Below, piece after piece: positions 15,001-30,000 of a DNA stretch of 64,000 bases. Within the stretch, counting starts at the first letter, position 1; each line of letters begins with the position of its first letter. A program made the position numbers and the translations under genes. Below the pieces are notes generated by a model. That model saw only the letters and a list, made by a program, of their open reading frames with translations, searched no databases and had not been told where the DNA came from. This DNA is from Psoroptes ovis (taxonomy: Eukaryota; Arthropoda; Arachnida; Sarcoptiformes; Psoroptidae), in the NCBI GenBank assembly GCA_002943765.1, contig PQWQ01000002.1, forward strand, positions 4,774,001 through 4,838,000, in the 5' to 3' direction.

Positions 15001-18000
15001 TAATTGTATTATATAATAATAATGATAATAATATTCCAAGGGTGCGGCATAGATTCATAGATTTTTTTTATATCGTTATGATTATTATCATTATTATTAT
15101 CATGATAATGATTATTATTCTGAAATTCTTCTAAAAAAAAAATATATTGAAACACAGAATAAAACTATTATACAAATATTATTGCATGAAACGAACGGGA
15201 ATTTTTTTTTTTCATTTTTTTATGAATTTCCAAAATAATGTTTCATTGTTTTCCATTCATTTTGAAAAATATAAACGGAAAATCAATGAATATTATTGAC
15301 GACAACAATGCTTAAACCAACACCTACTAATCTTTGTTTTTTTTTGGCCAAAATTTGGGCAGAATTTCCATTTTACGCCAAAAAAATTCGTACATTGAAA
15401 TTGATTTATTCTCATTTTCGTCTCGTATTAGACGGGATAGACATTTATTTTGAATCGACATTTTTAAGGCTAAAAAAATTGAGAAACAAAACCGAGGAAA
15501 GATTCAATGATTTTTATGCCGAAATTTTCGAGTTTTATGGTCGAATTTTATGATTTAAAAAAACAATTTTCATTCTGGAACAATGCCACCAATTCTTGAA
15601 TGGATGTTACTGTGTGTTTGTGTATTTCAAAAGCAAATACAATAAAAAATAACAGTCAACTATTCGGAGACTAATCATTGAAATTTTCAAAAAAATTTAA
15701 ATATACAGACGCATAGACACACTCGGGCAGTGAACAACAAGCAAAAATAACAATTAAATAAATGAAATGATCCATGAATTTACGTTATTTTTAATGTTCG
15801 TTTTTTTTGCATGTTTGAAAATAAATACACATTGATTGTGACTGTTAGCTTAGCTCAGTTTTTTTTATACTTGTCTTTGTTTCAATGAAAAAACAAAAAA
15901 GACAAATGTTTAAACAAATTACAGTGACAACAACAACAACAACGACGACGGCAACAACAATTAACAAATGTAAAAATAAATTTTCATTTTTTGCATTGTT
16001 TGAAATTGAAAAATTCAATTGAAATGAATTAATGTGGAAATTATTCCAAAATTTTCAATTTTGTTTCGAATATTTTCGTTTCGTTTTTGTATTCATTTTG
16101 CCAATTTTGAATGTCAACCATAGACAAAATGAATTGCTTTTCATTTTCCTCAGTGAAAACTACTAATGACAATGACCACCAACCATACATGCCATACAGA
16201 CACAGCAAATAGTTACAACAAATGGTCATATTTCATTTTTTTTTCAAAATTGTTCAAAACAAAAACGTGTCTATTAATATATGAAAATGTATTATGAAAT
16301 TATACAATTTTTATGATAATTTTTCCTTTTAGTAAAATAACAATCATTTACAAGAGAAATGATCCAAAATTTCGCATTTGAATGTTGTTTTCGATCATTG
16401 TTTCATTCATTTTTGATTTTCAGTGTTTTTCAATGTGTTTCAACGTTTGAACGCAGGTGAAACGTTAATCGTTTCAATTCATTTGTTTTAAATTTTCAAT
16501 TTTTTCACCATTTATTAAAATGATAATTTTTTTCTTCACGTTACTTTCATATGAAAATGTGTTTTTTTGCTTGCTTGCTTGCTTACAAGTGTATTGACAC
16601 AATCAATGTTGAATGCGTGTGTGTTTCAAGTTTCACACGAGTAATTGTTTTGAAAATTATCATTATTTTTTTTGTTCGAGAAAAAAAAACAATCAAAATT
16701 TTCTCTCTCTTTTGTTTCTTCGAATCAAACATCTCGAAGATCAATAATTTCAATTTGAAATTATTTTTTGAATCGAGTTCAGCGAATGAAAGAGAGAGAA
16801 TGATTATTATTTTTCACTCGAACATCAGAAATATTTATTGTAAATATCAATAATTGAAATTCAAAAGAGAAAATTTCCAAGTATTCTCGCCAAAAAAAAA
16901 AAAAAAAAAAACAAAAATTTAATTATGATTCATTCATTCATTTCTGCTGCTTGAATTCTTCAATTTTCAATCCATCAATGTATTATTTTCTCCTTCTCCT
17001 CTTCTCATCTTTCTCTTTCTGCATTTATTTCAATCTCTTTTTATGGCAAAACACATACACATTTCAAATATTAAAATTTTATATGGTTTCACAAAAGCAA
17101 CAAACTTGGAAATAAATAAAATAACAATCAAATCTAGGTCAAGTCGAATCTCTTTGCAAAGTATTCAACGATATATGAGTTTATGTTGAATTGTTGTTGT
17201 TTTTCTTCGCGAAAAATACAAGAGAATGATAAAATTTCAAATGCTGCACCAAGAAAAACTAAATTAATAATGATAATAATAACAATAATTTAAACAATTA
17301 TATTTGCTTCCTCATTCCAAAATGAATGAAAATTATTATTATGATTATTTCAAGAGAATGAACGTTGTTTGTTTGTTGTTTGCTTGCTTGAAAGCTAAAG
17401 CTTGAAAATAAGCCTCGATAATAACAATAATAATGATAATAGATGAATGTTGAACGAAATGTGGTAAAACGTTCATTGCAAAAATACAAAAATTGAGGTT
17501 TGCAATTATATAAAAATCATTGTTTTGTATGGAGAAAAAAAATTTAGAAAAAGAATATTATTATTTCTTTTTTGTTCAATTGTATCTAGACGTATTCGAA
17601 AATTTTTTTTTCACATAAATTATTATTATTATGCATATTTATTATTAATATTAATAATTTCAAATAAATATATTTCAAATTCGAAGGTAAAACATTGAAC
17701 TCTTTATTGAAAAATTATTATTATTGTTATTATTATTATTATTATTATTTGAAATCAATGTAAATTTGTTTAAACTCATTCATTCATTCATTCATTTTTT
17801 TGTCTTTTTTTTTTGAATAAAATTTCAATAAAATTTTTTCACAATCAATGAAATTATTTTTCGATCTCTCATTCTTCTTATTTACTGTTTTTCTATTTTC
17901 ATTTATCATTTTTTCTTTGATTTGTTTGTTTTTATGTTTGTTTGTTTGCTTGTTTGCTTGCTTGCCATTTAAATAATAATCGAAAACACAAACAAACGAC

Positions 18001-21000
18001 ATTAATCGAATGTCGATTGAAATATGAAAAAAAATTATTATTTAAATGTGACAATCCATATTTGAACATGATGAATTTTCATTTATTTATTTATTTTATT
18101 CAATTCAACTTTTTTTTTAATTTCATTGATTGAAAAAAAGTGAAAATTTGATCCAAAAAAAAAGAAAACTTTTTGCGTGGTTTGCTTTCTTCGGTTTTTA
18201 GTTTTTAATATTTATTTTATATTCAATATTTATGTATGTGTGTATTTGTATTGCCAATAACATTTATAAACGTCAACGTCAAACAACACATACAAACAAC
18301 AAACAAAACAAAATACTTGAGATATTATATTTTTGGTATTTGATTTCAAAAGAAAAAATTATTTCATTTTCCCTTATATCATGTTATTATTATTTTATTT
18401 TGTCATTTTAATCAAATGTACATACACATATACACACTCACACACACAAACATTCATATATTTAAATAAATATTTCAAGTTATTTCTCTATTATATCGCT
18501 GTCGCTGTTTGTCATTCATTATCTTGTATTCATTCATTTAGAAAACAAAATAATGAAATTAAAATGAATGATAATTTTTCTATTTTTTTTTTCGTCAACC
18601 ATTTTAGTTTGGAAAATGCGTTTGTCTCTCTTTCATCATTCCTAGGAAAAACAAAAAATATTTACATGTCCAATTCATATGATGTTCTATTGTTTTTTTT
18701 TAGACAATAATTATGTGTGTATGCATATATTATGAATATTGAAACGTCAAACGTCATTTTCAAAATGAATGATTTTGAAAAGAAAAAAAACGAAAAAAAA
18801 ACAAAACGAAATTAAACAAACCAGAAATGACAATTTATATTTATAAATATTTTTGTTTTTCAAAAAAAAAAAAAAAAAAATATTTAAATAATTTATCATT
18901 CAACAAAATGAATGAATGAATGGTGAATAAACAAAAGAAAAAAATTCATCATATTTTTTTTTGTTTTGACTAAATGAAATCTGACAATTTAAATTATTTC
19001 ATAAATGTTTTGTTGTTTTTTTGCAATTAACTCCCTGCAGTATTTTTTTTAAAGAATGTATGTGATGATAATAATAATAATGACAAAAATAATGCTTACC
19101 TGCTGTTGGGCGTATTATTATTATGCCTTCCATATAATGTTGAATTAGAAGACAATGACGATGTCGTAGATGAGGACAATGTGAAAGATGATGACAATGA
19201 TGATGATGATGATGAGGAGGATGATGAAGCAGCAACAGCTGATGTTGCGGAAGATGTTGCAGATGTTGTGCTACTGACTGTGCCCGATGATGTTGCAGCA
19301 GCTGCTTGATGTGATACGTTTGTTGTTGTTGTTGCTGTTGTTGTGGTTGTCGTTGACGGTATGGTGGTATTATTATTACTGTTATTATTGTTGGAAGTTG
19401 ATGAAGTAGATGAAGATGCTGCGGCAATCGTCGATGATGATGATGATGATGCCGCTACGGATAATGATGATGTTGACGTAACTGCCGCTGAACCTGATGA
19501 TGAGGAAGAAGTTGATGACAATGCATCCGTTGCATTATTATTGATAATATTATTATTGTTGGTTAACGTTGTCGTCGTTCCACTATGTAGTGATTTTGTT
19601 GATAAATTATGATCATTGTTATGATGTTGAACATGAATATGTCTATGTGGTTCATAATAATCAGTTTTTAATGTTCTTTCTTCAATTTTATTTTCTGAAC
19701 TATGGGCTTTTGCTGCCGATTTTATATCAATAAATGCGACGGTTGCACTAACGCTATTGTACACCATACTTCCGTTTGTTGTTGGTCCATTGGCGGTTGA
19801 TGTTGTCGATGTTGTTGATAATGTTGTTGCTGTTGATATCGTTGTTGACGATAATGATGATGTACCATTGCTATTATTACTATTATTTAAATTATTACTG
19901 CTGCTATTACTACAATCCGTAGATGATAATACGGATGAAGAATTTGATTTTGGAAAAATTCGCACACTCTGTACTTTTCCGTATCTAAATTTATTATGAA
20001 TAAAGTAAGAAAAAAAAGAAGCAAATAATTAAATCATTCGGAATAAGAAAAGAAAAACAAAGAATAACTCGGCTATAAATAAAATAAATTGAATATAAAC
20101 ATAAATAAACAATGACAATGGTTAAAGTGAAATGAAATTAAAAATATGCCAAACATTTTATCAAAATCAATCACAACAGCAAACACACATTATTTATAAA
20201 CAGAATGAAAATTAAAATAAAGAAATGAATAGTAGTGTGAACACAGAAAACAAAAACACATTCTCTCTTGTGCAATATAAATAATGATATTAAAAATAAA
20301 AATAATAATAATAATGATAAAATAATGACAATTTTCTAATTAAAGATTCTTTTCATACAATTCTTTGTATGAATTCGAAATTCTTTCATCTCATTTCATT
20401 TCAATTCAATTCATTTAAATTAACAAATGAAAAAAAAACCGATATTTTTATATAATGAAAAAAAATTCTTAACATTACACAATGCAATTGCAAAACAAAA
20501 TTATTAATTGGATCAATGACAAAAATAAGAATTTCAAATTAATTCATGTATGTGTGTGTGTGATTGAAAATTCATTTTAACACATACGAAAAACAAATAG
20601 ACAAATGAAAATTGTTACAAATAATAATAATAATAATATTAATCATGAACAACATTTGAACACTGAAAAAAAAATCGATCTAATAAATTATAATGAAAAC
20701 AAATTAATATTAATACAACATATTGATCGATATATTGTTGTTGTTGTTGATGAATCAATGAACAGTAATAACAAATGACGAAATAAATTTAAATTGAAAT
20801 GAATTGAAATGAAATCGATAGAAGGATGTACAAATGAGTATTTCATCAAAGAAACGAAATTAAAAACAAACGAAAAAAAAAATTCCATCCAACATAAATT
20901 CTTCAAAAATGAAAATGAATTAAGTATATGATGTGTTAGTTTGCTTGTATCAATATTTCAACGTTCTACATCGATCATTTATTTATTGAATGAATTGAAA

Positions 21001-24000
21001 TTTTTTTTCAGAATCAACACTAAGAAAAGTAGAGAAAAAAATGAAAAATTTTACATCAATCTAATCATCAATGGAATCATCAATATCAATGCATGTGTTT
21101 ACCATATCATAATGAATAAATGAAGAAAAAAATTTTTTTTTTTTTGAATTTCTTCAAGGACAATCAAGTGGACACAAAGTGATTATTCATAATGATAATT
21201 TTACAATGAAAAAAAAAATTAATTAAATAAACGATGAAAAAAAAAATTAATCATCAAACATGATTAAATGAATTGAAAATTTTTCTAAATATTTTTTGAT
21301 TATTGAAAAAAAACCAGAAAAATAAACACAGTTAGATTTGTTTATTTTCATTTGAAAATTTGAAATTTGTTTGCTTAATTTCTTTTTTTTTTTTTTTGCA
21401 AATTTTCTCTCAATTTAGCATCCGTTTTTTTTGTATTTGAAATGAAATTTCAATGCAAAACATTACAAAATTTTAATCAAAAAAAAAAAAAAAAAATGTT
21501 TTTCCATTGAAAATTTAAATGAAAATATTTTTTTTTTTTTTTTTTTGAAAAAAATTGAAAAAAAACATACACATATGTTCATCGAATAGCAAATGTCGTT
21601 TTGTTTAATAAATACTGGAAAATATTATTATTATTATTTGCCTGTATTTTGTACCTAGAGTTTGAATATTGCAGTATTTGCAATATGAATGAACGAACGA
21701 ACGAATGAAAAAGGAAAAATTTCCTTTCAAATTGAAAAATAATAATAATAATAATAATAATCACCGAAACAGAGATCAATGTCACATATTATATTGTATT
21801 TGAAATATAAAAAAAAAAAATTAAATAAAATGTTTTTGCCATGTACATTTGTCTTTGTTCAAATACGAAACGAAAAGAAAAAACACATGGACAGCATTTG
21901 TGTATTTGAAAAAAAACGAATGATAATTGAAAATGGCTTCAAACAAAGAATAAAAATGATGTGATGTTGATGATGATGATAATAAACACAACGATGACAA
22001 CGAAATTTTTGAAATAAAAATGACAGCAACAGTAACAAAACATGACTGATTAAGGGTGTCCAGAGAAGAAAAAATGGTACGTGGATTGATTTTCAAACAG
22101 TTTTGCTTTGTTTTTTTATCATATATTCAATTTGGATCGTCATTGCTTGTATAATAATCAGTGATTATCGGCTATGATTAATTCCAGACAAAAAACACAG
22201 TACAAAAAAAACACATGTCTTGCAATTTTTTCCGTTTTATTCCATTTTTTTGAACGAAAATTCAACGATAAAAAAATGTTTGAGTCAATGGCAAGAATGT
22301 GGATGAATTTTCGCTCAGAAATCCTTTAATTATCATTGAAATTTCCCCGGAGAAAATCATTGAAAATCATTCAACTCTATGAATCTTAAAAATTAGCTTT
22401 TCAAGAATTTTTTTTTTGTTTCACAAAATTCTTCAATACTTTTAGCTGAATTTTCTCCTTTCACAGCCCATCATTCAGAGAAACATACAACTCTTGCAAA
22501 TGATTAGCTCCTCGAAAAAGAAAAAATCAATCGATTCGAAATGAAATTAAAATAAAAATTAAAAGAATGAAAAAAAAATCTGAAAATTACAATTCAAAGT
22601 TCAACAAAGAATTATAAAATTCTTCAAAAGTGCAATCATTGAAAATTCTTAATGAATTATTAATAATAAAATGGAAAAAAATAAAAAGGATTCATTATGC
22701 ATTATTTCCAAAAAATTTTTTGTGAAAATCATTGAATCAACGAAATGAGTGGAAGCCCACTCGAAAATAGACACTAAATTTGAATTTGATTTTCAAGTAT
22801 TTTTTGCAAAAATAAAAATTTCAAAAAGAAAAAAAATTCAAAGAACTATCAAATGCAATTGAAAATTTTTGTAATCAAAGTTTATCTATTGTTTCTTGAA
22901 TTTTTTTTTTTCATTTTATCATTATTTTCAATTTCATTTACAGAATTTACATTCCCAACATTCATTCAACTCGGAGAAACGAGAAAAAAATGGAAAAATC
23001 CATTAATTCAGCAGCAAATGCAGTGTGTGTACAACGTACAAATAATTCAAACACACACACACATTACCGAAAATAATTTTCATAATAATTTTTCATTCTC
23101 TTGATTGTTTGCTTGCTTATTTACTTGTTTATTTGTTCGGTTGTTTGTTGTTTGTTCGTTAATGATGAAAATCATTTAGAATATCAAAGTGGAAAATGGA
23201 AATTCTCAAACATTAAATTATCAAAAAATAATTTTTATGGAGAATTTCCATTTTTCCCCGTTTCGTTTAATATTTTTCTTTTTTCAAGATAAAAATACAT
23301 GATTTAGATTATTAATGAGAAATTAACTGTATATAACCAACAACCAGCAACCGAACCGAACCAATAGAATCATATTGAATACTTGTATATGTACGAAAAT
23401 ATTTTTGCGAAAAATATTTTCGTTCAAATATTCCCATATATGAGAAAATGTATGGAATAAAATTATCTTTTTTTTTTTTTGGAGAGCAAAGTGATCATCA
23501 TCATTATTATTATTACAATTATTATTATTATTATAATTCAACAAAAGTTATTTGAAAATGTTTTTTTTCATTTTTGGTTTTCTGGTTGAAAAATATCATT
23601 ATTCTTTTGGTATGGATGAAAATGGTAGAAATAAATAATAAAAAATGAAAATGAATGGAATTTTTGTTTTTTTTTCAGTTAAAAAAAACAAAGCCTAACA
23701 AAAATTCCATTAGTTTTCCATTTTTTTCCATTGGCTAAAATACCAAGTCATATTTGGCGATCCACAAGAATCAATTTATATATCCACATTTCTTCTGATA
23801 AAAAGAAAAATGGTCAAAATTTTGCTGCGTTTTTATGGCAGAAAAAAACGATTAATAAACAATTTTTTGGCCATTTTATTTTAGGGGTTATAATTTGCGA
23901 ATTTACAATTTCGTAAATTGAAATAGAAAAATCTATTTCATTTTGGAGATAAAAATGTGAATTATTTCGATTCATTTTTATTTTCAATTCAATTTTATCA

Positions 24001-27000
24001 TTAATAAAATGGTTTCAAGTCCAAATTTAGCAATACTTTCAAAAAAAATATTATTCAAAAACATGCATTTTTTGTTCAATTTTCATTGAACAAAAAGAAT
24101 TTTTCTTCTTTTTTTTGAGCATTTATTTTACTTAACTAAGCAAGAAATTGATGATGATTGAAAATGAGTGAAAATTTTCTCATATATTGTTAGTTAAACG
24201 CGCAGTATTTAAACATTTGTCTCCAATTTTGAGTTAATATCATGAGTTTGAGATGAAACGGCAACAACTAACAATACACATAATCTTACTTTGGCTCCAA
24301 AAAATACTTTTTTGAATATAAATGAATGAATACAAGAAACTATGTTTTTCTGAACAGATGTTTGATGAAATCATACATACATACTTAGCAGAGTTAAGAA
24401 AACAAAAATTCAAGATTTATTCAAATTTATCCAAATGATAGAAACCTTTCATTTGGATAAAGATAAATATATCACATTCATTCACAAATCAAAAATAAAT
24501 GAAAATGAATGATATTTGAATATGAAAATGAATCAAATATATCAAAAGAAATATAACATTTCCAAATATACAAAGCATAGAAAACTGCATGTTTTATGCA
24601 AAATAACTTTTGGAAATAAGAAGAAAAATGAAATGAAATTGATGCATTCATTATGTTTGGTGAAATGATTTCATTTCATTTTTCAAATAATGTTAAGTAT
24701 TAGAAATTATAAATGTATAAATGATGAAAAATGACAGATTTTGTCAAAATAAATAGTATAAATACCAAATACAGTACCAATGATAAACAAAATTGAATGC
24801 ATGATTCAAAGCAAAAGAAGAAAAAAAAAGAAGGTCACATGTGTCCAAGTGTTTGACAAAGTGTAAAAATAAGTACATTGAACAATGAAGAAAAAATGGA
24901 AAAACATTTCGATTACAATTCTCTACAATTCGACAATTCTTCGTTATGGCTATTGTTATTCTCGTAATGAACGATCATAATTTTGTCAATTTAAAATTTT
25001 TTAATGTCAAATGTAATATCGAAAATTTAATGTTTGAAATATATGGAAAAAAAACAAATAAGAGTAATTGAAAAAAAATAAAATAAAATAAAATCTTGAA
25101 ATAATCTAAATTTAAATCATAGAATTGAATGACTTTTCAATATAAATTCACCAAATGACAATATAACAATCAACAGTAATAACTAACCATTATAACGATT
25201 GTTATTATTATTATTATTTATTTATTATCTAAACAGGAAGAAAAAAAATGGCAAGAAATTGCCAGAAATGGATGAATTTTTGTTTATTCTTTGCAAGCAA
25301 AAAAGAAAAAAAAAACAATTGATATTGATCGATCGTCTCATTCAATTTATTTAAAGAAAATAAATAAAACATTATTATATGAATTGCATTTGATCGGTTA
25401 TATGTGAAGTATAAACGATACATTCAAATTCTCATAATTTTTATCCATTTTTTTCAATTTGGTCAATTCAAATCGGAGTAATAATTCGTTCAATGATATT
25501 TATTGATTGAAATATACATTTCGAAATGATGATGCAATTTTTTTTTACTGTCTGTCTCCTCAATCGGTCATTATCATATGGCTATAACAGAAATTCATAT
25601 GGAAAAATTCAAATAAATTCTTGTAAATAAATGCAATGATAATAATAATAACAATATTTATTGTCATGATTATTATTATCGATATTTGGTAATTCATATA
25701 CATTTTTTTTCGTTAATAGTTTTGGCAAGAATATTGTTTATATCATTATTGAATTTTATTGAATTTATGAATAGTGAATGAATTGTCAAATTTTGATGAC
25801 AATTTTCCAATTTTAAATTCTTTATCATTTGGAAAAATCTTTATGTTTTTCATCAATAATTCGATAGATTTTCTATGGTTGCAAAGAAATAAAATTAGAA
25901 AAGCAAAAACAAAAACAGAAATTCAATAGAAACAAATATAAAACCAATAGCAATGATTCATTCATTCACTCATTCCAACTAAAAATATATTCACCATAGG
26001 GTCATTATTGTCATTTATAATAAATTGTATTCGAATAGCAACAAACACAAAATTGAATATTGAAAATGTGAAAACGAATAATAATAAAAAAAACAATAAC
26101 AATAACAATAATAATAGTAACAATTCACATAGTTTCAATGGCAACGTTGATCATTATGATTATTATTGTTGTTTTTTTTTGACTGAAACAGACACTCAAC
26201 ACACCGAACAATATTCGGGCGTAGTTATTTTCCATTTTTTCAATTTATGAAAAATACCTTTGTTTCAGACAAAAATCGTAGGGGCAAAAAATCATGACCA
26301 GAACCATGAATTTTTTCGGGAATGGAAAATGAATTTTTTTTTTTATGAAAGGGAAAGATAATGGAAAATTCTCGGGAAAAATTCAGTCATTAGTTTTCTT
26401 CTATTATTATTATTCATTACAAATTTCCAAATATTCAATCATTTTATACCAATGAAAATTGTTTTTTTTTTCTTTTCAATTTTAATTATTGATAGTGTAC
26501 GCATACACACACACGCATAAATACTGAACAATTGAACAATAATCATAAAAGCAAACAATAATGATAATTATAATTACAATAATTGAAAAAAAATACAATG
26601 TAAATATTCATCATTATCATCATCATCATTATTATTATGATTATTAGGAATCAATTTGAATATAATGAAAAAAAAAGATGGAAACGTAAAAAAAATAGAC
26701 GAAAAAAAATCATAATAATTAAGACAATTAAATATTTTAAAAAAAAAGAAAAAAAAATATCATTATCATTGAAGATTATTATTATGTAATACAAAAATAC
26801 ATAGTAACTATTGTTTATTGATTTGTTTTATTCTTTTTTTTTCAAATTATTCCAAATCAATGTCAATACATAATTAATCAGTGAAAAAAAAAGTTACAAT
26901 TATTTATCGATTGATCAATCATTGATCATCGGCATTATTATTACCATTTTAATGATCAATAGCACATACATGCTCTGGAAAGATAAGATAAAATTTCAGA

Positions 27001-30000
27001 TTCAAAGATTTTCAAAAAGAGAGAAACAAAAAATTAATTAATCAATTAATTTATTAATTAATGTGTACTACACAACAACAACAAGGGCCATCAAATCAGA
27101 TTTTTTTTTTTTTTTTTTGATTTTGTTCATTTCAAATCAATCAAATAGGATTTATTTTATTGAACAAAAATAAAAATCAAATTAATAAAATAAAATCAAG
27201 GGGATAAAATTTATCAAATTTCGATCAAAAATGGGAAATGGAAAATTTTTTTTTATTTTGAAAAACAAGAAAATTGGAAAAAATTTCCAATTAAAATTTT
27301 CACAGAAATTGACCAACAAAAAAAAAATCAGAAATATTTTTTCCCTACTTCATCATCATCATCATCATCATTATTGATTATCTATCATTAATGAAAAATT
27401 AAAGTAATTTTTTCAAATGAAAAATTCGTGAAGTAAATTCTATCGTTATCTTGTGTCGAGAGTATTTACGAAAAAAAATTCCTAAGCCAAAAACTGCAAA
27501 AAAATTGGAGCTCATTTTCTCTCACATAAATCTTCGATATTCAATCAACGAATAATTGGTACGAAATGTATGAAATAAAATGAATGCAGTAATAAGACAA
27601 AACTCGATATTTTATCGATAACTTTTCAATTATCAATTTTTCGGAAAAATCAGTGAAGAAAAATAGATTGAATTCAATATAATTTTCAGCATCTTCACAA
27701 AGCATTTGATTAAAATTGATTTTTTCTGATTTTCTTGTTTAAATGATTAGGAAGATTGAAGAAGAACAAGATGAAATTCTATTTTGACCATTTCAAACAC
27801 CAATTAGAAATATACTGATTCATTCGTTCATTTCTTATTCGGTTGCAGTGCTGTTTTTTGACTTGTTCAAATGTTAAAAATGTTCAAAATTCACTGACCA
27901 TCTGAAAATATAAAAATTTCAAAGAAAAAAAATTCTTGTCCATTTATTCTTATGAAATCAAATCAAATCAAAAAATGGAATGAAATGAAATAAAATTCAG
28001 TATTTCATATAATTATTGAAACACAATTTTTTGTTGTTGTTGTTGTTGTTTAATCATCACACACACACCAACATATATAAATATAACCTGTTTTATGGGC
28101 TTGAGATGAAATAAAATGAAAAAAATTGATATTATTCATCATCACCATTAGACACAGACGCAACAGCAACAGCAACAACAACAACACTAACACTACCAGC
28201 AGCTCCATAACAACCATCACAATCATCATCATCATCATTATTATTATTGCTATTATCAACAACAAAAATTTCAATAAAAATAACAATAATAATAATAATA
28301 ATAATCAAAAAAATAAAATTAAATAAATTGACTTTTGAAACGTATGGTTGTGTGTTTCAACAATGATGATGATGTTGTTGATGTTATAAGGTATGATAAT
28401 GATAATAATAATAAATAAATGTGTGGAAAAACGTGAGCAACATTTTAAAAAAAAATTTCTCATTATTATATATGATATTATTGCTATGATTATATATTTT
28501 TGGAAAAAAATAAATAAATATTTCCATTATTTCTATAGTTTAGTTTAGTCCAGTTTGAAAGATATATTTTTTTTCGGAATGAAAATACAACAACAAAATA
28601 CAGTTTTTTTCCCATTTAAACATGATATGAAATGAATTCCTTTTTTTTCCCCTTTGAATATCATGAATGATATGTCTGTGTATGTATGAATGTGTATTTA
28701 CCATTTTTAGGGATATTCGGGTTTTAATAATGGTGTGTGTGTGTGTGTGTGTGTGTGGTTCAGTTCTCTTTTTTTTCCATCTTCATCGTCCATTGAATAC
28801 AGTTGCTATCCAAATGGACACACACACACACACATATATATATCAGGTTTGGCAAGTGTTTAGTATGTATTATGATGATGATGATGATGGCCAAAATCCA
28901 ATGTCAATGGCAATTCAAAAATAAAAAATAAAAAAAAAGAATGAACGAAATTCAAACGTTTTGAAGAGAATTACATGAAATGAAACGAAGAAACTTTGAG
29001 TTTATTTTTGAATAAATTCAAAGATATTTTTTCTTTTGAAATCATATGTGAATTGATTAAAATAAAATTTGAATAAGTTGAAAAAAAAGAAGACGATGAA
29101 AAACAGGACAATCAAGCTAAAAATTACTTTTGATGATATTTAAAAGTAGAAAAAAACGAAAAAATTTCGATTGAATTTTGATCTTAGAAATAAATGAATG
29201 AATAAATAAATAAATAAAACTAATCATTAGAGAATCAATGATAAAAAAAGGGTATATCGGACTGTTTTTTGTTGTTGTTGTTGCTGTCTGTTTGTTGGAC
29301 AAACTTTGTCCAAAAATAAATGAATAAATAAATAAACATTGATAATCTAATCCCAATCGATTTAAATCTGAAAAAAATGAAGCAAAATTTTGTTTTTAAA
29401 ATGAATAAATACATAAATAACATTTTTACATATTTGGTATTTTTGAAAAAAAAAACAAAAATGATGATGAATAAATGAATAAATTCAAATACATTCTTGA
29501 AGAGAATTATCAAAGAAAATTAAATAAATACACAGCAGACACAAACACACGAAAAAATTCATAGATGTAATCATATTATGGAGAATTTGATTGAATAAAA
29601 CAAGATCAGGAATCGGACAGAGAAAGCACAAAAAAATATGATTACTTAAAGCTACGAAGATTTCAAAAACGAGAAAAATGTCAAAGAATATTATTACCAG
29701 GAATAATAAAATAAATTCATTGATGGACAAGTGTGTATACGTTTAAAATATCATTTCAAATATGATTTGAAAGGGGAAAGAAAAACTAAATTTCAATCAA
29801 ATTTTTGCTTTGCAAACCATCATCATTATCATCATCGATATTATTATCATTCATTGATACTATTATATAATCATTCATCGAAAAAAAAATAATTGAAATC
29901 ATCGAAAAAACAATTGAAAACAATGGAAAATGAATGCAAAATTGAAAAAACCGATTGACAGCCGTAACCACATCAATCAACCAGTAGCAAAAAAAATGAA

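Noticed and set aside
15308..15553. Plus-strand 81-codon frame in spen intron 2
   Set aside because: No family resemblance, no splice or poly(A) support; mixed composition alone is not enough.
18999..19612. Other-frame and antisense frames over spen exon 2
   Set aside because: Shadows of Ser/Thr/Asn codon repeats; the spliced RRM1 frame is decisive.
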